From Alisma plantago-aquatica (taxonomy: Eukaryota > Streptophyta > Magnoliopsida > Alismatales > Alismataceae), in assembly GCA_963693085.1 (NCBI GenBank), contig OY856409.1, positions 237,700,558-237,764,557 on the forward strand: a DNA stretch of 64,000 nucleotides, in the 5' to 3' direction. This document shows, piece after piece, positions 10,370 to 23,211 of the stretch; the stretch's first letter is position 1, and each line of letters opens with the position of its first letter. The position numbers were made by a program, and so were the translations under genes. Below the pieces are notes generated by a model. That model was not told the DNA's origin, ran no database searches, and saw only the letters and a program-made list of their open reading frames with translations.

Positions 10370-12169
10370 TGACCAGCCTAAATCGCGCGTCCTAAAATTG
10401 GAGGCGGATTTGAGGTAGTCGAGCTTTTACATTTATAACCCGAATCCTTCTAGGCCCCCGCAACTTTGTTTACGGGGTCGAAGTAGATATACGGGGTCGA
10501 ACACAGGGACAAGGGGGGTAGTGTTGAGAACCCAGAATCGACACGCTACACTCCGGCAGGTATAAAGAGATGATAAATTCCCCAGAAGGGAAGCAGAAAG
10601 GTGTCACAAACAAAACAAGAAAACTATCTCCAAGTGGAGTCACTAGAAACATTTAAGGTTTTAGCCATTTAGCAATTTTTAGAGGTTTTCTTGCAACAGA
10701 AACAGAAGGATAAAACTAGGGCTAGAGAAAGGTATGAAGGATAAGACTACAGCATAACAAGTGACACCGGTAACATCCTGCACCCCTCCTCTCATAGCGG
10801 ATACCTCTAACCAAGCCTCGACACCCCCTCTCGAGGTTGCTGGGCTCAAAGTTAGAGTGGAATGTTACTGAAGCGACTCCGTTCCAGGCACTCTCATACT
10901 CCAGAATCGGACCAAACACTAGAGCCACAACACAACTCTCGAAGTTGTTGCGATGGGAAAACATGATTCGGTAGCTAAGCGAAACGCGATTCAAACATGC
11001 AAGCTAGAGTTTAGATATCAAACATAGCAGTCATCCAACATATTGTACCAAGCACAGAGCAGCAAGTAATTAAGCATCTTCTATTTCCATAGACAAATAA
11101 GGGGTCTTAATTACAATGCATAAGTAAAGAATTGAATAACAGAAAGTAAAGATAGGTGTCTCCTTCTTGATGTAGAAGGACGACAGACTACTACGGCTCT
11201 CCAGCCCGATATCGGTCAGGGGCCTAGCCTGATACAGCTGTGTCGGGTGGCACACCCTCTCGAGCGGCACGCCTGACGGGAATTTGTATCGCTCAAGGAT
11301 CCTGGCCGATACGCTCACGTCGGGCGATCGACCCTCTCGGGCGGCACGTATGACGGGCGAAGCGTATCGGGTTTTGATATCGTGTCGGGCATGGAGCTAC
11401 ACATTCTACTGTCGGGCATGGGTGTCAGGAACTCGTGTCACTATCTACATTGGCCGATATCGGCCCTCAGTGTTGCCCAGTACAGTCTTGGGTGAACCAA
11501 TCCCCTCCCTCTCGAGATGAGGAAGAGCTCACCTAGTGTCGCCCGGTACGAGCACTGGAGCACGATACGTCTGCTCTAGCGATTCTCCTCGAAGATAGCT
11601 CAAGTTCCCAACTGTCTGAACTGTCTTTTCGGCTTCCTGTAGCTCTTATTTATAGTCGGCGAGTGGGGGAACTTATGGTGCTTGAAGCGCCATGTGTCCT
11701 CCTTATTTGCGGGTCGGTGGACGGGCGATACTCGTGTCGCTCGGCACAGGGATGTCGGCTGTTGGTCACGTGTTGGGCAACTACGCCTGCCGGTGGGTGG
11801 CTGTGTCGCCCGACATACTTGGGTTGTCGTGGCGACTATGGCTCCCTGTCGGGTAAGAGGTGTGTCGTCCGTCAGTTCCTCCTTGCGCGGCACCCCTTCG
11901 TCGCGTGTCATGGTGTCGTTCCACCCTACCGGGCAGGGTGTGTATCGGGCGTCAGGAAGGCCGGTGCAGACTTGGACTTATTTTGTGGGCCGGGACGGCC
12001 TTATTGCACCAAAATGAGGAGAAACTCTGCAAAAGATGGAAATATAGGATTAAGAGCATTGCTTGGCCAATTATTGCGAAAGTGCATACAAAAGAGAGGA
12101 AAATAGCTAAAAATGGCAGTTTTGATAACAGAAAAACAGTCTAAAATATCATAAAAGTTGGTGTTATCA
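10370..12169 (-). repeat. 5' LTR of the Athila-like element
   Basis: Partner of 1167-2966. On the - strand it precedes the primer-binding site and should drive transcription of the element. Its TATA box is at 11647-11654. The differences from the other copy are mainly C/T and G/A changes, often at CpG. Confidence 0.92.
11647..11654 (-). promoter_or_regulatory. TATA box of the 5' LTR, candidate promoter of the Athila-like element
   Basis: TATAAATA on the - strand, at the same LTR position as 2444-2451. Transcription would be expected to start about 30 bases downstream, at lower coordinates. Confidence 0.6.
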
Positions 12170-12174
12170 ATAGG
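12170..12174. repeat. Target-site duplication ATAGG, right copy
   Basis: Exact partner of 1162-1166, flanking the right end of the Athila-like element. Confidence 0.9.
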
Positions 12175-14723
12175 ATCTTGAGAAGCTAAGTGAAGAGTAC
12201 ATGGCATGAAAATGAACCTGTAGACCCATAGATATCCATCGCTAATTGCATATGAATGTGTTACCATGGAGGTAACTAGTATGGGGCTTGACCAAGGTAG
12301 GCAGGTTGCCATGATCCCTATGAAAGGATGAAAGTCAGCCCACGAATGCAGAGAGAGAGAGAGAGATGTTGAAGGATTGGGTAAGGTTCTAAGTTGGACA
12401 TGTACTATAAGAGAATCCTAAGTCTATCCTAGGGTCAGGTAGGGATAAGACCGATGAAAGTAGGAGTTGCCTAATTCCCCAATTGCACATGACCATAGGG
12501 TCGGGAGGTAACAACTAACATTGTCTGAGGTCCATGGGTTAGGAGATTGATCACCTTTATGAACTCATGGGACCCAAAGGGCAGATGAGTAGGGCACTCT
12601 CTTGATGCATGAGGGAAGAGGGATGACCCCAAAAGTGCTGGCACCCTATAGACCTAGAGGAGATGACCATGGGATGGGTGTAAACCACAGTAGGTTCAAG
12701 ACTAGTTTTCCATGGAGGTAACCTTGATATCATGATGTCTGTGATGTAGAGACATATGTGGCACATTGCAATTTAGATGTAAAGGTGTATTGGCAAGATG
12801 GGATGTACCATCTCTACTCTTGGAATAGGAAGAACTCTGTATTTGGACTGCAGCCAAATGCTTATTTCCTCTTGTTATGGGGGTGAGAGATATGACATTA
12901 TGCATGCCATACACCAAGGATAAGAGATGATGTAGGTTGGAACGTTGCCACAAGAAATGGGGAAAGAGAAGATAACCTACCCTGGTAAAGTGAATGATAC
13001 ATGGATGGTTTGCAAACACTAAGAGGAATGAGGTTGTCACCTTATGAGGATGTATTTATCATGAGCTATGTGGAACTTATAAGTTATACCAGGTTGAGTT
13101 TGATCACCATGATGATGAAATCACAGAGTGTTCTTAATGAAGATAGACATAGAATTTGAGGTGAGATGATAAGTGAAATACATGGAAGTGTATGTCTTCA
13201 ATGTTACCTAATACCTAAGGATGTGAAGTGGTAATGGATGCTCTAGTTGAGATACATCTGACTTGTTTGACTAGATGCTAGAAGAGGTTGTTTGGATAAC
13301 TATAAGTTTGGAAAGGAGAGGTGTTTGGATAACACTTAGATGTAACAAGATACGTTGAAAAGTTAAGGGTTGTTTGGTTAGCCAGTCTAGTCCTTGATGC
13401 AATGAAAGGATGGTGGTAGAACCTCAGATGCACTTCTTTAGAAAAGAAGGTGATGAAACCCCGACTAGAGTGGTTTAGGGTTTTGGAGGAATCGATCTTG
13501 AAGAATCATGACATACAGGAAATCATGATTGGAGACCACCATACACAGTGGTACTACCAAGATAATAAGTGAAAATAGTACTTTAGATGCCTAAGATGAG
13601 GCTGCACGTGGGATGTTTCCATGCATGACAGAAGGTGAAGGGTGAGCACCAGTAACCCAGTGCATTGATATAGAGGATAAAGAGTCCCTAAGAGGGAATG
13701 AGAGTTCATCACTATGGATAGGTCTCCCCTAGACCAAGGAAAGTCGAGATGCAATATGGGTTATGGTAGATCGCCTTACCTAGATGACATAAGAAAGAAA
13801 GAGTACTGTCAAGGGACAGATCGAGTTGAGCTATATATGAGAGAGATGGTTCAACTACACCATGATACAAGTTCAAAAGTTCATCAGTATGACTTAAAGG
13901 TTCACTTCCATAAGGTGAAAGTAGGTACATGAAGAACTCGATGTTAGTATAGTTTATCACCCCTAACTAATGGTTTGTATGATCCAGACTAAAGGGTCTG
14001 ATGAGAGCATATGTGCTCATTTGGGGTGATAGCTAGAGACAGTTCTTGTCATATGCAAGATGTGAAGTTAACCATCATAGCCAGTATCGGGTTTCAAAGA
14101 AGCTCGGTAAGGGAGGTTGTGTCGGTCACCACTTCAGTAAGGTGATGTTGGTGAAAGGACCACATGATGGTTAGAAAAGGGCCACAGTGTGTGTAGATGA
14201 AGTCGCTTTGATCGTGCAATGGCTGAAAGGAGCCTAGAGATGACGAAAGTCATGAGCAGATGCAAAGTAGACTGACATGCAGATCACTGTGGGAATATGT
14301 GACATGAAAATCTGACCCCTCTAAGTTATGACTAAGAGAGCTGAGTCCCCAATGCATGGGTTCTTTTGACATGGTTTGGTGGAGAAGGTTAAGTTTGACC
14401 TTACCCCTTAGGATAAAGTAATGTGTGATGAGTTCCATGTGTCCAATTTAGAGCACTATGAGAGGTACCCCGACCATGAGCTGAGCAATGAACCTAGTGA
14501 GCCCCAAGGGAGGCTGAAATGACCTGAGTCACCAGTGCAGTTTATAGACGCCAGAGTGAAAGAACTCAGAGAAAAGAATAAGTGATCGTAAAGGTTCTTT
14601 GGAGGTGCCATGGGTAGGGTAAAGCCACATAGGGGCCAATTATGGACATGGAAAAGTCTTATCCTAAATTGTTTGTTTGCTTGTTTGAATTTTGAGGACA
14701 AAATTCCTATAAGAGGGGAAGGA
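12175..14723 (+). pseudogene. Tekay/Del-like chromovirus pol remnant (RT, RNase H, integrase, C-terminus)
   Basis: No frame is open, but conserved words survive. IDHLYELMG at about 12550 matches the RT segment IDDL-F/Y-x-L. EFITMD at about 13700 matches the start of the integrase core, preceded by a decayed zinc-finger region. REMVQLHHD at about 13840 and YHP..LM..MIQT at about 13960 match the REIVRLHG and HPQTDGQSERTIQ regions. FHVSNLEHYERYPDHEL at about 14430 and QFIDARVKELREKNK, WRCHG, KSYPKLF at 14535-14680 match the chromovirus pol C-terminus. NFEDKIPIRG at about 14692-14720 runs into the polypurine tract. Stops and TG/CA changes are everywhere. The Athila-like element was inserted just upstream of the RT part. 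Confidence 0.75.
14711..14723 (+). promoter_or_regulatory. Polypurine tract of the chromovirus
   Basis: AAGAGGGGAAGGA, followed at once by the LTR start TGTTAC and preceded by the pol-end signature NFEDKIP. Confidence 0.75.
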
Positions 14724-17700
14724 TGTTACAACCCCAATTTTTGGGATCATCTGGTGAGAAATGTAATTTCTCATATTAAAAATAATTGAACAAAGAATGG
14801 TATAATTTGTTTTGAATACATGGATTTCGTTTACAATAGCCTTGATGTTTGTGTTGTGGGCTTTATTGGCTATTGGGCCCAATAATAAGGAAATAACAAA
14901 GAAAATTCAATTAGCAATTGAATAATTGAATAATTGAGAAAAGGAAAAGGTAGAAACCTCTAGAAGGCAAAGAGATGTAATCCAAAGAGGATTTCGTGCC
15001 TCTTGGGTTCCTTGGGTACTAAAGAGTCCAAAGTTGCATAAAGAGTGCAATAAGAAAAGAAAAGATTAATTAAGTATTTCTTTATTAAGAAAGAAATTGA
15101 AAATAATGGTAAAATGTGGAAAATGAGTGGAAAGAGGCATAAATGTGATTCCTTGGTGAAATTTTGTATCCATGAGGTTGCTAATATTAAAAAGGGATGC
15201 CAATGAGGAAAATAAAAGAGAAATAAAAAGAAATCCTCAAAAAGAGACATTTAAATGACAAATAAACAAGATAATGTGAAATAATGCATAATGATGCATC
15301 TAGAAGGATAATAAGTATCCAATAAAAAGAATTTCGAAATAATGGAGTGTCTTGGAATCCAAGGAGTCCCAATAAAGAGGAAAGAAAGAGAAAATACTAA
15401 AAAGGCAAAATAAGAGGATAATATGATACATTATTAATTATTTTAGTGGCATTATGAAAAAGGAAGTGATTTCTATTAAAAGAAGGTAGAAATTCCTGCC
15501 AAAGAATTAAAAAGCAAACATGAGGAGAATAAGAGAAAATAATTTCGAATTCTTAATGACTAAGGATCAAGGAAAATAAAGAATTAATATAAGGAGAGAG
15601 AATTTATTCTCAACTATGGAAAGATGGTCTCCTAATGAGGAGAAACCTTGCTTTTCTCATAGGCAAGTATGTTAGGGTGTGGATATCCTCCCTATATAGA
15701 GGGTCGAATCCATTGGCGAAGTCTAGAGGGATCCCACGCAGATATCCTTCTATCTTCTTCACCTTCTTCCACGTTTTTGTCCACTAACCCTAATGGACAA
15801 GAGCGGCGTGATTAGGGCACATTGAGGAGGTATGAAGGGTTGGATATGGATGCATGTTGCTCCACAAAGCTGGGAGAAGCTTGGCCAACGTTGTCGTATC
15901 CTAAACTGCACGCAGCAGTGGCCGCACGGCTGCAAAGCTTGCTGCGGGTTGCAATCGTGGCCAGCGCAGAGGAATCGCTTGGACGCAGGCTAAAAAGCAC
16001 CCTGAGGTGCACGGAGGAGCTGTGGTGGCAGGGGACCTGTCCCCGAAGGTGGTCATGGTCCAGGGAGGAGCAGCTAGCCCCACGCAGGTCTGGAAGCGGC
16101 GACCAAGTAGGGCATCCCGAGCTTGAAGATGACCCCCCGGTCGATTGGATAGTTATGCCCTCCGCGGGCTGAAGAAACAACCTACTTACGTGGGGGCAAT
16201 TTCGTAAATGGGTTATGTTTCCAAAAGGAGCCGCTTTGCATGGAAACGATGACATGGCAGTTCCTGATTGGTCCGGGTAAGTTGAGTTTACAAAAATCAT
16301 ATCTCTTTATTAGTAACTCGGAATATAGTGAAACTATATATCAAATTGCTCAGAAAAATGAGGGGAATTCAATAAAAATATGTTTAGAAGCTAATTCCTC
16401 TTGATATGCGAAAAGTAGTGTAAATCATCATCTTTAATGAATTAAAGATTAAGAAACCCTATTTTAAAATGATTAATGTGTTTAATAGGGTTTAATGGAT
16501 CTTTAGGGTTGATGTTAACCTGTTAAATGTAAAAAGGTATATTATGTTCAAAAAGGAAGAACTTTGCACATGATTAGTCTAATTTAGAGTTTATGTGCTT
16601 GAAATTTTAAAAGGACATAAAGTTATCATCTTTAATGAGTTAATTAAGGAAAAACCCTTAGATTTGATGATAGATGGACTTAATGATGTTATTTGGATAA
16701 TTCAAGCTGATATTAACCTGTTGTAAATAAAAGACAAAATATGATCTAAAAAGATGATCTTTTTATATAATTGGCTTAATTTAGGGTTTTGTGCATGATT
16801 ATGCATTAATGAGCTTGAAAACCCTAAATTAGGAGAATATGTCTTTTAATTGGTTTAAGTGTCCAAATCCATGAATAAATAAGGATATGATGATCCTAAG
16901 TCAAATTGGGTATAAAAGACTATTAAAATGGATAGTTGAACAATTAAGGTCCATATAAATGGAAAAGAATATTTTAGGGTTTGTTAATCTAAAAGGGGTT
17001 AAGTTTGAGAAATTGATCTAAGAAACCCTAATGAATATTAATGAAACCTTAATGCGGATTAGAAACCTTAGAAAGAGAATCCAAGTCAATAAAGTAGACT
17101 CTTGTTAAAGTGTGTAATAAATAGAATACATGTTCTTTTCAGGAATTATGTGATGATTGAATTACTTGCTTGGATCTGTTGATTGGCTTGATTGTATAAA
17201 CATGAAGTATATTTTGAATAATCTGCATGACTCATCAAATCAGGTATGTGGTTATGATTATGAATAATCGCTCTAGTTTCACGGCGATTCCTGAAGTTTT
17301 AATCGGTTGCTTGAAAATAATTGTTGGATGTTTATTTATTTCATGCAACTATAAAGTGACTATGATTATCACTATAAATGTGCGTATATAACTGACTAGA
17401 TCCGAGTCCACCTCTATTGCTTTGAAAAGGCTAAGCAAAAAGGGGTAATCCTAGAGCAAGGTCTAGGTTACCAAGAGTTAGAAATTGGGCTACCTACGTG
17501 TAGTGCCATGAGACTCATTAGCCTGCCATGAGTTAAGGAGTGGGCTACTTACGAGTAGTTCCATGTGACTCAACCCTAGAAATTAGTTCACTTATAGGTG
17601 GATCATGAGGGGTTTAATGGGGACAACATAGAGGATAGGGTACTCTTGGATCACAGAGTTATATCTAAAATGTAATCTTAGTTGTTAAATGATTATTTGA

Positions 17701-18073
17701 ATGATTACATTATTAACATATTTACATGATTATTGTTTCCCCCACATACCAGCTTCGGCTGACCGACGTTTTGTTTGTCGGTGTTTGAGGTACAAGCCAA
17801 AAGGACAAACAGTAAATCGTCATACTGTGTAATACATGAAGTAAAATACGAGGATTAGTTAGAGTAGAATCTTTAAGTGGATAGAATTTTAGAGATCCAA
17901 GTTTTCAAAAAGGTATGCAAAAATTTATTTTCTTACAACTTTTCAGTAAAGTCTGTTAAAATTTGATAATTATTCTTAGTTAATTGTCGAACCTTTTATC
18001 CGAAAGTTATGGGTGCGGCTTCGACCTCTCGGTCTCCTTTAATTGGGGGTTATCGGGAGGTGGGGTCGTAACA
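14724..18073 (+). repeat. 3' LTR of the Tekay/Del-like chromovirus (3350 bp)
   Basis: It starts TGTTACAACCCC right after the polypurine tract and ends GTGGGGTCGTAACA; TGTTAC and GTAACA form perfect 6-bp terminal inverted repeats. Length and ends suit Tekay/Del-type LTRs. A TATA box lies at 15693. A GC-richer block at 15800-16290 contains fortuitous short frames. The matching 5' LTR is not in the window, so the target duplication (ATATA would follow at 18074) cannot be tested. Confidence 0.8.
15693..15700 (+). promoter_or_regulatory. TATA box inside the chromovirus LTR
   Basis: TATATAGA preceded by CTCCC and followed by a pyrimidine-rich leader; position about 970 bp into the LTR fits a U3/R boundary. 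Confidence 0.5.
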
Positions 18074-20510
18074 ATATATGTCATGACATGGGAGTTACTC
18101 TCCCATGCCCAAGAATTCGGATCTACTCACTCATGGCTATGAAACACAAGTAAGAAGATGGAAATCTGTAGCTTTTCATGATAGAAACTAAGGTACAGTT
18201 AGAGAATTTGAAATGAAAGAAGGAACAAGGAGAAACTCCAGCAAATAGATGAAGTTTCATCTCTGAACAGCTCCTCTTTAGCAACCTTCTGTCTCGAGTA
18301 GGTTGAAGTCGAACGGGGAAGCTCTAGTTGCAACAGTGAAGAAGAATGGAGAGGAAAAGAGGTCTTCTCTCGAATAACTGTCTTGTCTTCTCCAACTTCA
18401 CCCTCCTCAGCTCCTCTCTGTTCTCCGGTGCAAAAATGCTCCAAATGATCTGTGATAACTGTCCCAAGGGAGGGAGAGTCGTATTTGTCTAAACGAAATA
18501 TTCAATTTCAAATTCTACAGAAAATTGGTCTACTTATGGTGTGTGGATTGGTCCACACGTCGTGTGGTTAAGTGCATCTTAGCAGCTGCTCGAGAGACCC
18601 AGACTTACGACGTGTAACTTGGCGACATGCCGTAAGTCCAAGTACCTGACCGCAGTTCTCCAAAAGTTCCTTATGTCATGTTTCTGGGCAACATGGTGTT
18701 TGTCATCCTTTGAGAGCTTTATCTGATGAGGACTTACGGCGTGTGTAACTGTGTTACAAGCCGTAAGTCTTGTGTTTCTTCAATATTCAACTCCAGCTGC
18801 ATGACTCCAAGGGGAAATGCCCAATATATGCATTTGGGGGCATTTTCTTGTCAAAATAGAATGAAATTGAGTACATGTGCATCAACAAGAAGCCAAGAGT
18901 AAGTATACCCCAAATGCATGAAAATCAACATGAATATGAATGAAAATGAGTCTGAATGCATGAAAAATGCATGACAAACAAGATAGAAATATGGTATGAA
19001 ATGTGCATATCAGTACGACTTTGAACATAATTGAGCACTCCTTGTGGACTTAGCAACGAAATGTATAAAACTATGACTTTTCTCAAATGAAGTATTATAT
19101 GCAGATGAGAAATAGAGGAAAAATAAAATAAAATAATATTTTAAATTTTAAACGAGGTGTTTGTTTGTGGGAGAAAGAATAAATATAATTAATTGGACAG
19201 TGGGTTGTGTGGCAGAATTATATTTGTTGCATCAGAAATACATGCAGTAGATGCACTAGTGAATTTCTCACCTAAAGATTATATCACACAATGCTAAAAA
19301 TGGATGTGCATCACTTCCCCAGGTGGGAATGTGGATGTTGACGAAAGTGTTGTGCTAAGAATATTTTCATCGGGATTCAAAAAAAAATGAATTTTATAAT
19401 TAAAAACTTACATGACGAACAAGTAAACCGCTCCCAAGTTCACTCTTGTGTATATCAACGTCGGTAGTGACATTACGGGTGACATTCAGTCCAATGTCAT
19501 TTAATGTGGAATAATTTCTCCTCTATCTTTCACCGCATTTCCATTCAGCTATGTATACACCAAGTCTAATTTTATCCTTCAGTTGGTTTGTCAACTTCCA
19601 CCCCTCGTGGGTCTTCACAGGTCTGCCGAATGCTTGATTTTTTGAAAGAAGCTTTGATGACCTAAGATCACGCCAATGACATGTGCTTGTAACTCGTGTG
19701 GAATCTTTTATGTCCATACTACACAATAGATCGAAGCACAGTGCTACAATACTTCATCTCCCTAACGTCCTTAAGTTTGAGCATTCAAATTATATATCCA
19801 AAGGAGAAAAGGCATGGCTATATGTTATACTGAGAGTAAAAGAGTGACAGAAGTTATGGAGCCGGAATAGGGAAACAAAGGTGAGCTTGTCAAAAGGTAT
19901 ATGTTTAATTTTGGGATCCCAAATGACATGTCTAGTTGAAGCATGCCAAAAGGGGAGAGCAAACCGGTTCAATGGGATTAGAATCGTGGCTATCAATTAT
20001 CTCTTTGGTCCAGTCCCATATGTGTCGTATACTGTGTATTTGAACCACTTATTGACTAATTCTATTAAGATAGGTCTCTCTATCTTTAAGATCGGCCTAT
20101 GGATCTCATGGGAAGCGAGCCCGGTAAATGTCCGTGTGTTAGTGCAGTAGTACACTAGCGCACGTATGCCAGCATCTCTATGTCTTAGTAAGTGGTCTCT
20201 CTGGGTTCCATAATTTGAGATTGTCGGCAAAATCATAAGAACACAAAAGTAAATTACTGCAAACCACTAACCCAAAAAAAAATCAATCCATGGACGAGGT
20301 TAAAAAGATTTACGCACGCTACCGCAGTTAACATTACTTCACTACAATGACGTCCATAAGGAAAATATTATATCAAATTATGAATAAAAACAAGGACCAT
20401 ATTTTCTCTTTTTGTTGAAAATAATTTAAAATATATATGCAATTGCAACACTTCACACCATACAACCAACAAAATAAAATAAATAGGATGCATAGCCATA
20501 CCCACGTGTA
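18074..20510. other. Unassigned intergenic sequence with two hairpin words
   Basis: No gene or element boundary recognised. At 18602-18638 and 18731-18769 the word GACTTACG is followed about 20-25 bases later by its inverse CCGTAAGTC. Stretches rich in ATGAA (18890-18990) follow. Short frames here (18199-18444, 19523-19726, 19881-20150) lack family features. It is probably relict repeat sequence. Confidence 0.4.
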
Positions 20511-21517
20511 TGTTGTTAATTTTATGTTTACGTTGTTACATCCAACAATAACAGATGCAATAAATTAACAAGTTCAAGCCAGATCTAGATAAGAAGCAGA
20601 AGAATAAACAGTACAGGAGAAAATAAAAATTAAGTTTGGAACATAGACCAGATCGTTCGTTGAAAAACGAACATGTTACGTAAAGAAATCAACGGCCCAC
20701 AATTCGGAAGGATAGACGTCATTCTTCTAGTCGACCGCACGAACCTAAAGCAAGTTGTCGTCTCGCTCGCACTTGACGACGTCCAGTTGCACTACTAACA
20801 CAATCCAACGATCGTATGAACCACCGCCTGACAGATCATGTCTCAAAGGAAGAGAAGGAGGAACTTGTTGCTCGTACGAGAAGAACGACTCCAAGCAACA
20901 ACACAGAATCGACGACTAAATGATCTCCTTAAGGTTTGCAAAATACGAATAAAACGGTTGACGGAAGATGTTTGTTTGAGATGTGTTTAGCCCTAATGAT
21001 TGGAGGCTTATTTATAGCCATACACGCACTGAAATCTTATTTCCATTAAGACACGGTCACTCAATCGCTCTTGTACACATTATGGAAAAATCCGCAAGGA
21101 AAACACTTTCCAGTTAGGATTAAAAAATCTCTTTCAGAAAGAAACGATTAATTAAGTTAATAATTAATTATGTAGTTGTATCCTAACCTAAAAAAGACAG
21201 AAGACATTCTCCACAATCCACAAGCCACAAGCCCGCCCGGCCAGGCGTGGTGTGGCGCGTGTGCGTGTGTATGTGTGTTGTGGTCACCATACCCACCAAG
21301 GAGGTGAGCATACTCTCTCCTAGGACCCTTGGACACTAGTGTCACATGTGATCCTACACATAAGGATCACAAAAGTTTTAAGAGTGAGCAATGTGAGATA
21401 AAACTTCTTCTCCACTTGTAATAGACACAAAACTACCTTTTTCCCAAGTACTAGTTGCACTACATCGGGCTTAACCCATGCTATATATATATGGCTCCTA
21501 CAACCATATATCTAACA
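20511..21517 (-). repeat. 3' LTR of the - strand copia element
   Basis: On the - strand it begins TGTTAGATATATGG and ends ..AACAACA. It pairs with 26046-27043. A TATA box lies at 21009-21016 (TATAAATA on -). Confidence 0.85.
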
Positions 21518-21531
21518 ATCTCCCACAAAGT
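21518..21531 (-). promoter_or_regulatory. Copia polypurine tract
   Basis: On the - strand ACTTTGTGGGAGAT directly before the LTR start TGTTAG, a standard plant copia arrangement. Confidence 0.8.
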
Positions 21532-22398
21532 CTAATATGTAGTGTGCCCTACCATTCAGTCCTCCACTATACCTTTCGATTTGAATCTACCTGAGTTATC
21601 TAACTGTGACCCATGTAGGAACTAGGTGAGAAAAAGTCTTGAACATGAACCTTGGGTACAAGAGTATAGGTTGGTAACAACACAATAAAGACATGGTAGA
21701 AAAGAAAACAATGTATTAAGTCCATACATACAAAACATATGTCATGATTGATATCAGATAATAATCAAATTCTCATGTTGCATTCTACACAACATCAATC
21801 ATTTAGTTAGAGTCTCCAAGGATGGACTGCTAACATCTTGTCCTAAAACTTGACACCATTTAGAGACTAATCTCTTACTAACTTATAGTCATGACACTAA
21901 TAGATTTCTCAGGGGATAGACACACAGATGCATGAAGCATCAAAGGAATTACATATTGTCATCTAATTCACCCGACAGCTTGTTATTACCACATTGAACC
22001 CAATTTGTGGGATCTCCACTCTGTTGGGTTGGGTTGATACTGCCTACAAATCTAAAAGGGGTTTCAATCCCATCCTCGACTTGGATTTTTCCACTAAAGC
22101 CAAAGTAATACCTTTGGTGAACAGATCAGTTGTATTATCTTTGGTACCAACGTAGTCCACAACCATAACCCCATTAGACACTAATCCCTTATAGACTTGA
22201 GTCTAGTTAGATGTGTCCATGTTGTTTTTTATTATAGTTGGAACTCTTTATCTTAGCAATAGTTGTAATGATATCAAAGTGAACTTAAATTGCAGAAAGT
22301 AGCTTCTTTATCATAGGTAAACTGGACATAAGTCCATGTAGTCATTCAGCTTCTAATCCAGTTTCATCTAAAGCACACAACTTCACCTCAAAAGTAGG
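21532..22398 (-). pseudogene. RNase H tail and 3' untranslated region of the - strand copia element
   Basis: Decayed continuation of the RNase H frame toward the polypurine tract. No open frame and no separate gene recognised. Confidence 0.5.
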
Positions 22399-22818
22399 TT
22401 AAGACAATATGATATATTTCTTAGACCTCCAGGAAACAACTCCTCCTCCCAACATGTATACATACCCTGAGACACCATTATTCCCATAGTTCATGGCAAT
22501 CCAGCTTGCATCACTATATCCTTCAACTACAGAAGGATGTTTGCCATAATGCAACCCAAGGGAACAAGTTCCCTTGATATACCTCAAAACACTATCAAGA
22601 GCTTCCCAATGGGTCTTGTTAGGACAACTGGTGTATCTACTTAACTTGCTCACAGCAAACGCAATGTTTGGACATGTGCAGTTCATAAGATACATCAAAC
22701 TTCCAATTATCTGAGAGTATAGTAATTGAGACACTAGAACTCCAATCTCATTCTTGAACAAGGCCTTGGATGAATCATATGGAGTCTTAAAAGGTTTACA
22801 TGATTTGTATTCAAACAT
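22399..22818 (-). pseudogene. Copia RNase H and RT thumb remnant
   Basis: A 139-codon open stretch with the copia connection motif (YSQIIGSLMYLMNCTCPNIA), then HWEALDSVLRYIKGT, and the RNase H start GYSDASW with YVYMLGGGVVSWRSKK. It follows the RT fragment at 22846-23211 after a stop. It would degrade the RNA strand during reverse transcription if the polyprotein were intact. Confidence 0.82.
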
Positions 22819-22845
22819 CTCCAGAGTCTTCTCAACATAGTTAGA

Positions 22846-23211
22846 CTAAGAGAGAGTTATACCATCAATAGAACTTATGATTTTAAGCCCTAAAATCACA
22901 TCAACGATACCCATATCCTTCATCTCAAATATTCTACACAAGAATGTCTTTGTCTCATTTACTACTTTCATATCAGAACCATAAAGTAGGATATTATCGA
23001 CATATAAGCATAACAAAATGAATCCATCATTGACGATTTTACAATAGAGACATTTATCAAATTCATTAGAAACAAAGTCAAATGATGATATCACAGAATC
23101 AAACTTCTCATGCCATTTCTTAGGAGTTTGTTTCAAGCCATATAATGACTTAAAGAGTTTACACACTTTGGACTCATTCCCATGACCCACAAATCCCTCC
23201 GGTTGTTCCAA
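22846..23211 (-). pseudogene. Copia reverse transcriptase fragment with YVDN in place of YVDD
   Basis: A 121-codon frame with LYGLKQ and KWHEKFD, DKCLYCK, and the active-site motif at residues 70-73 reading YVDN. The second catalytic Asp of the near-invariant YVDD box is Asn (codon AAT), a single G-to-A change on the coding strand. The enzyme would be inactive even without the surrounding stops. Confidence 0.85.

Larger units (their letters stand above)
1167..12169 (-). mobile_element. Full-length Athila-like Ty3/gypsy LTR retrotransposon, non-autonomous
   Basis: An 11,003-bp element with two 1800-bp LTRs in direct orientation, TG/CA termini, a tRNA-Asp-complementary primer site beside the 5' LTR, a G-rich polypurine tract beside the 3' LTR and a perfect ATAGG target duplication. 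Order on the - strand is protease, RT, RNase H, integrase, then about 2.4 kb without a recognised gene, as in Athila-type elements, which can carry an envelope-like ORF there. The LTRs differ by roughly 5% over a 290-base sample, mostly transitions. The coding region is broken by missing gag, a 487-bp tandem duplication, one stop and one frameshift, so it could move only if helped by another copy. It is inserted in an older chromovirus of opposite orientation. Confidence 0.92.

Noticed and set aside
15822..16300. Frames of 116 and 162 codons on opposite strands
   Set aside because: They overlap each other in the GC-richer block of the chromovirus LTR and have no domain or codon support.
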